This document shows, piece after piece, positions 63,443 to 64,000 of a stretch of 64,000 bases of DNA; position 1 is the first letter of the stretch, and the number at the start of each line of letters is the position of its first letter. This DNA comes from Paenibacillus auburnensis. Its GTDB lineage: Bacteria; Bacillota; Bacilli; Paenibacillales; Paenibacillaceae. Both the position numbers and the translations under genes were made by a program. The notes below the pieces were generated by a model. The model saw only the letters and a list, made by a program, of their open reading frames with translations. It was not told where the DNA came from and made no database searches. Where the stretch lies: the NCBI RefSeq assembly GCF_927798115.1, contig NZ_CAKMMG010000008.1, forward strand, positions 186,001 to 250,000, written 5' to 3'.

Positions 63443-64000
63443 ATGAAAAAGTCCATTTCACTTGTATTTGCATCCATACTGACGCTGGCGATTGCCGGCT
63501 GCGGGAATAACAGCAACAACACTGAAAGCAGCAGCCAGGCCGGAAATACGGCTGAAGCCGCAGCCGCGAATGCAACAGCTGAGCCGGCAAAAGTTACGAA
63601 AATCATTGTGGGCACCGGCACAGGTTTTCCTCAAGTTTGCTTCCTTGATGAGAACGGCAAGCTTACAGGCTTCGATGTAGAGCTGCTCAAAGAAATCGAT
63701 AACCGGCTGCCGGAATATGAATTTGATTTTCAGACGATGGATTTCAGCAACCTGCTGCTCAGTCTAGAAACTAAAAAGATCGATCTCGTAGCCCATGTCA
63801 TGGAAAAAAATCCCGAGCGGGAGTTGAAGTACTCTTTTAACAAAGAAGCCTACGCCCACTGGAGAAACCGCATTGTCGTGGCTAAGGATAATAATTCGAT
63901 CCAGACACTGGACGATCTGAAAGGCAAGAAAGCATTGGTTGGCGCGACCAGCGCACAGGCGCAAATTCTTGAGAACTACAATAAAGAGCATGACAATGCG
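63443..64000 (+). CDS. Amino acid ABC transporter substrate-binding lipoprotein (partial; TcyJ/TcyK-like candidate)
   Basis: The window ends 186 codons in. A lipoprotein signal peptide (lipobox IAGC, Cys20) and a Ser/Asn/Ala-rich linker precede an SBP_bac_3 domain: VGTGTGFPQVCFLDENGKL, GFDVELLKEID, LVAHVMEKNPERE, and KGKKALVGAT. The type-3 domain binds amino acids; the LysR-GNAT context suggests a sulfur amino acid such as cystine. No lipobox-free alternative start. ATG follows AGGGGATAG. Confidence 0.88.
   Translation, partial: MKKSISLVFASILTLAIAGCGNNSNNTESSSQAGNTAEAAAANATAEPAKVTKIIVGTGTGFPQVCFLDENGKLTGFDVELLKEIDNRLPEYEFDFQTMDFSNLLLSLETKKIDLVAHVMEKNPERELKYSFNKEAYAHWRNRIVVAKDNNSIQTLDDLKGKKALVGATSAQAQILENYNKEHDNA

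Overview
This window is a chromosomal segment of a spore-forming, aerobic to facultative Gram-positive bacterium, most likely a Paenibacillus. I infer this from strong AGGAGG ribosome binding sites with many TTG/GTG starts, a YjcZ-family sporulation peptide, a sporulation-type PAS kinase preceded by a Spo0A-box-like sequence, IDEAL-domain and YhaM proteins, an LPXTG surface protein, a PerR box, and B. subtilis-like puc and nup modules. I see no prophage, IS element, CRISPR array or integrase. The species call is inference.

Layout. 1-1.8 kb: end of ilvC and leuA. 2-10.2 kb: a large LPXTG adhesin, then an opposing two-component pair (a double-kinase hybrid sensor and an SARP/BTAD-type response regulator). 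10.3-13.1 kb: ECF sigma factor, anti-sigma factor and two envelope-stress-like membrane proteins. 13.1-20.2 kb: aldo/keto reductase, leuB, a PerR-box peroxiredoxin, a Cys-rich hypothetical protein, a PAS histidine kinase and a leucyl aminopeptidase. 20.2-24.2 kb: feoA-feoB plus a FeoB-associated small protein under a Fur-like box, and an aldolase with its own Fur-like box. 24.3-35.7 kb: c-di-GMP protein, tRNA-Gly, YjcZ, M20 dipeptidase, HxlR regulator, RNA methyltransferase, NUDIX, ASCH, an ABC-F protein with an apparent attenuator leader, a PH-domain protein and paired chromate transporters.

35.8-53.8 kb is a purine/urate catabolism island. It holds a YwrD/HpxW-type Ntn hydrolase, an amidase, a PucR regulator, PucB, a BMP-type nucleoside ABC transporter (nupNOPQ-like), UraD, PucM, allantoinase, allantoate amidohydrolase, PucG and adenine deaminase. 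Together they would import nucleosides or bases, deaminate adenine, and take the product of urate oxidation through allantoin and allantoate to ureidoglycine and then oxalurate plus glycine. The HpxW-like protein may finish the route at oxamate. Xanthine dehydrogenase and urate oxidase are not in the window.

54-64 kb: an IDEAL-domain protein, ferrochelatase, a secreted protein with three flavinylation motifs behind two tandem Crp/Fnr-type sites, YhaM, a 51-bp tandem repeat array, a DEDDh exonuclease, a GNAT, and the start of a LysR-GNAT-amino-acid-ABC locus that resembles the B. subtilis ytlI/ytmI-tcyJ sulfur-compound locus.

The items most worth a second look are the multiflavinylated protein and its tandem operators, the purine-to-oxamate gene set, the ABC-F leader peptide/terminator, and two intergenic repeats of unknown role (51.7-51.9 kb and 59.9-60.2 kb). 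Start sites below often differ from the longest open frame because I moved them to the codon that follows a good ribosome binding site.
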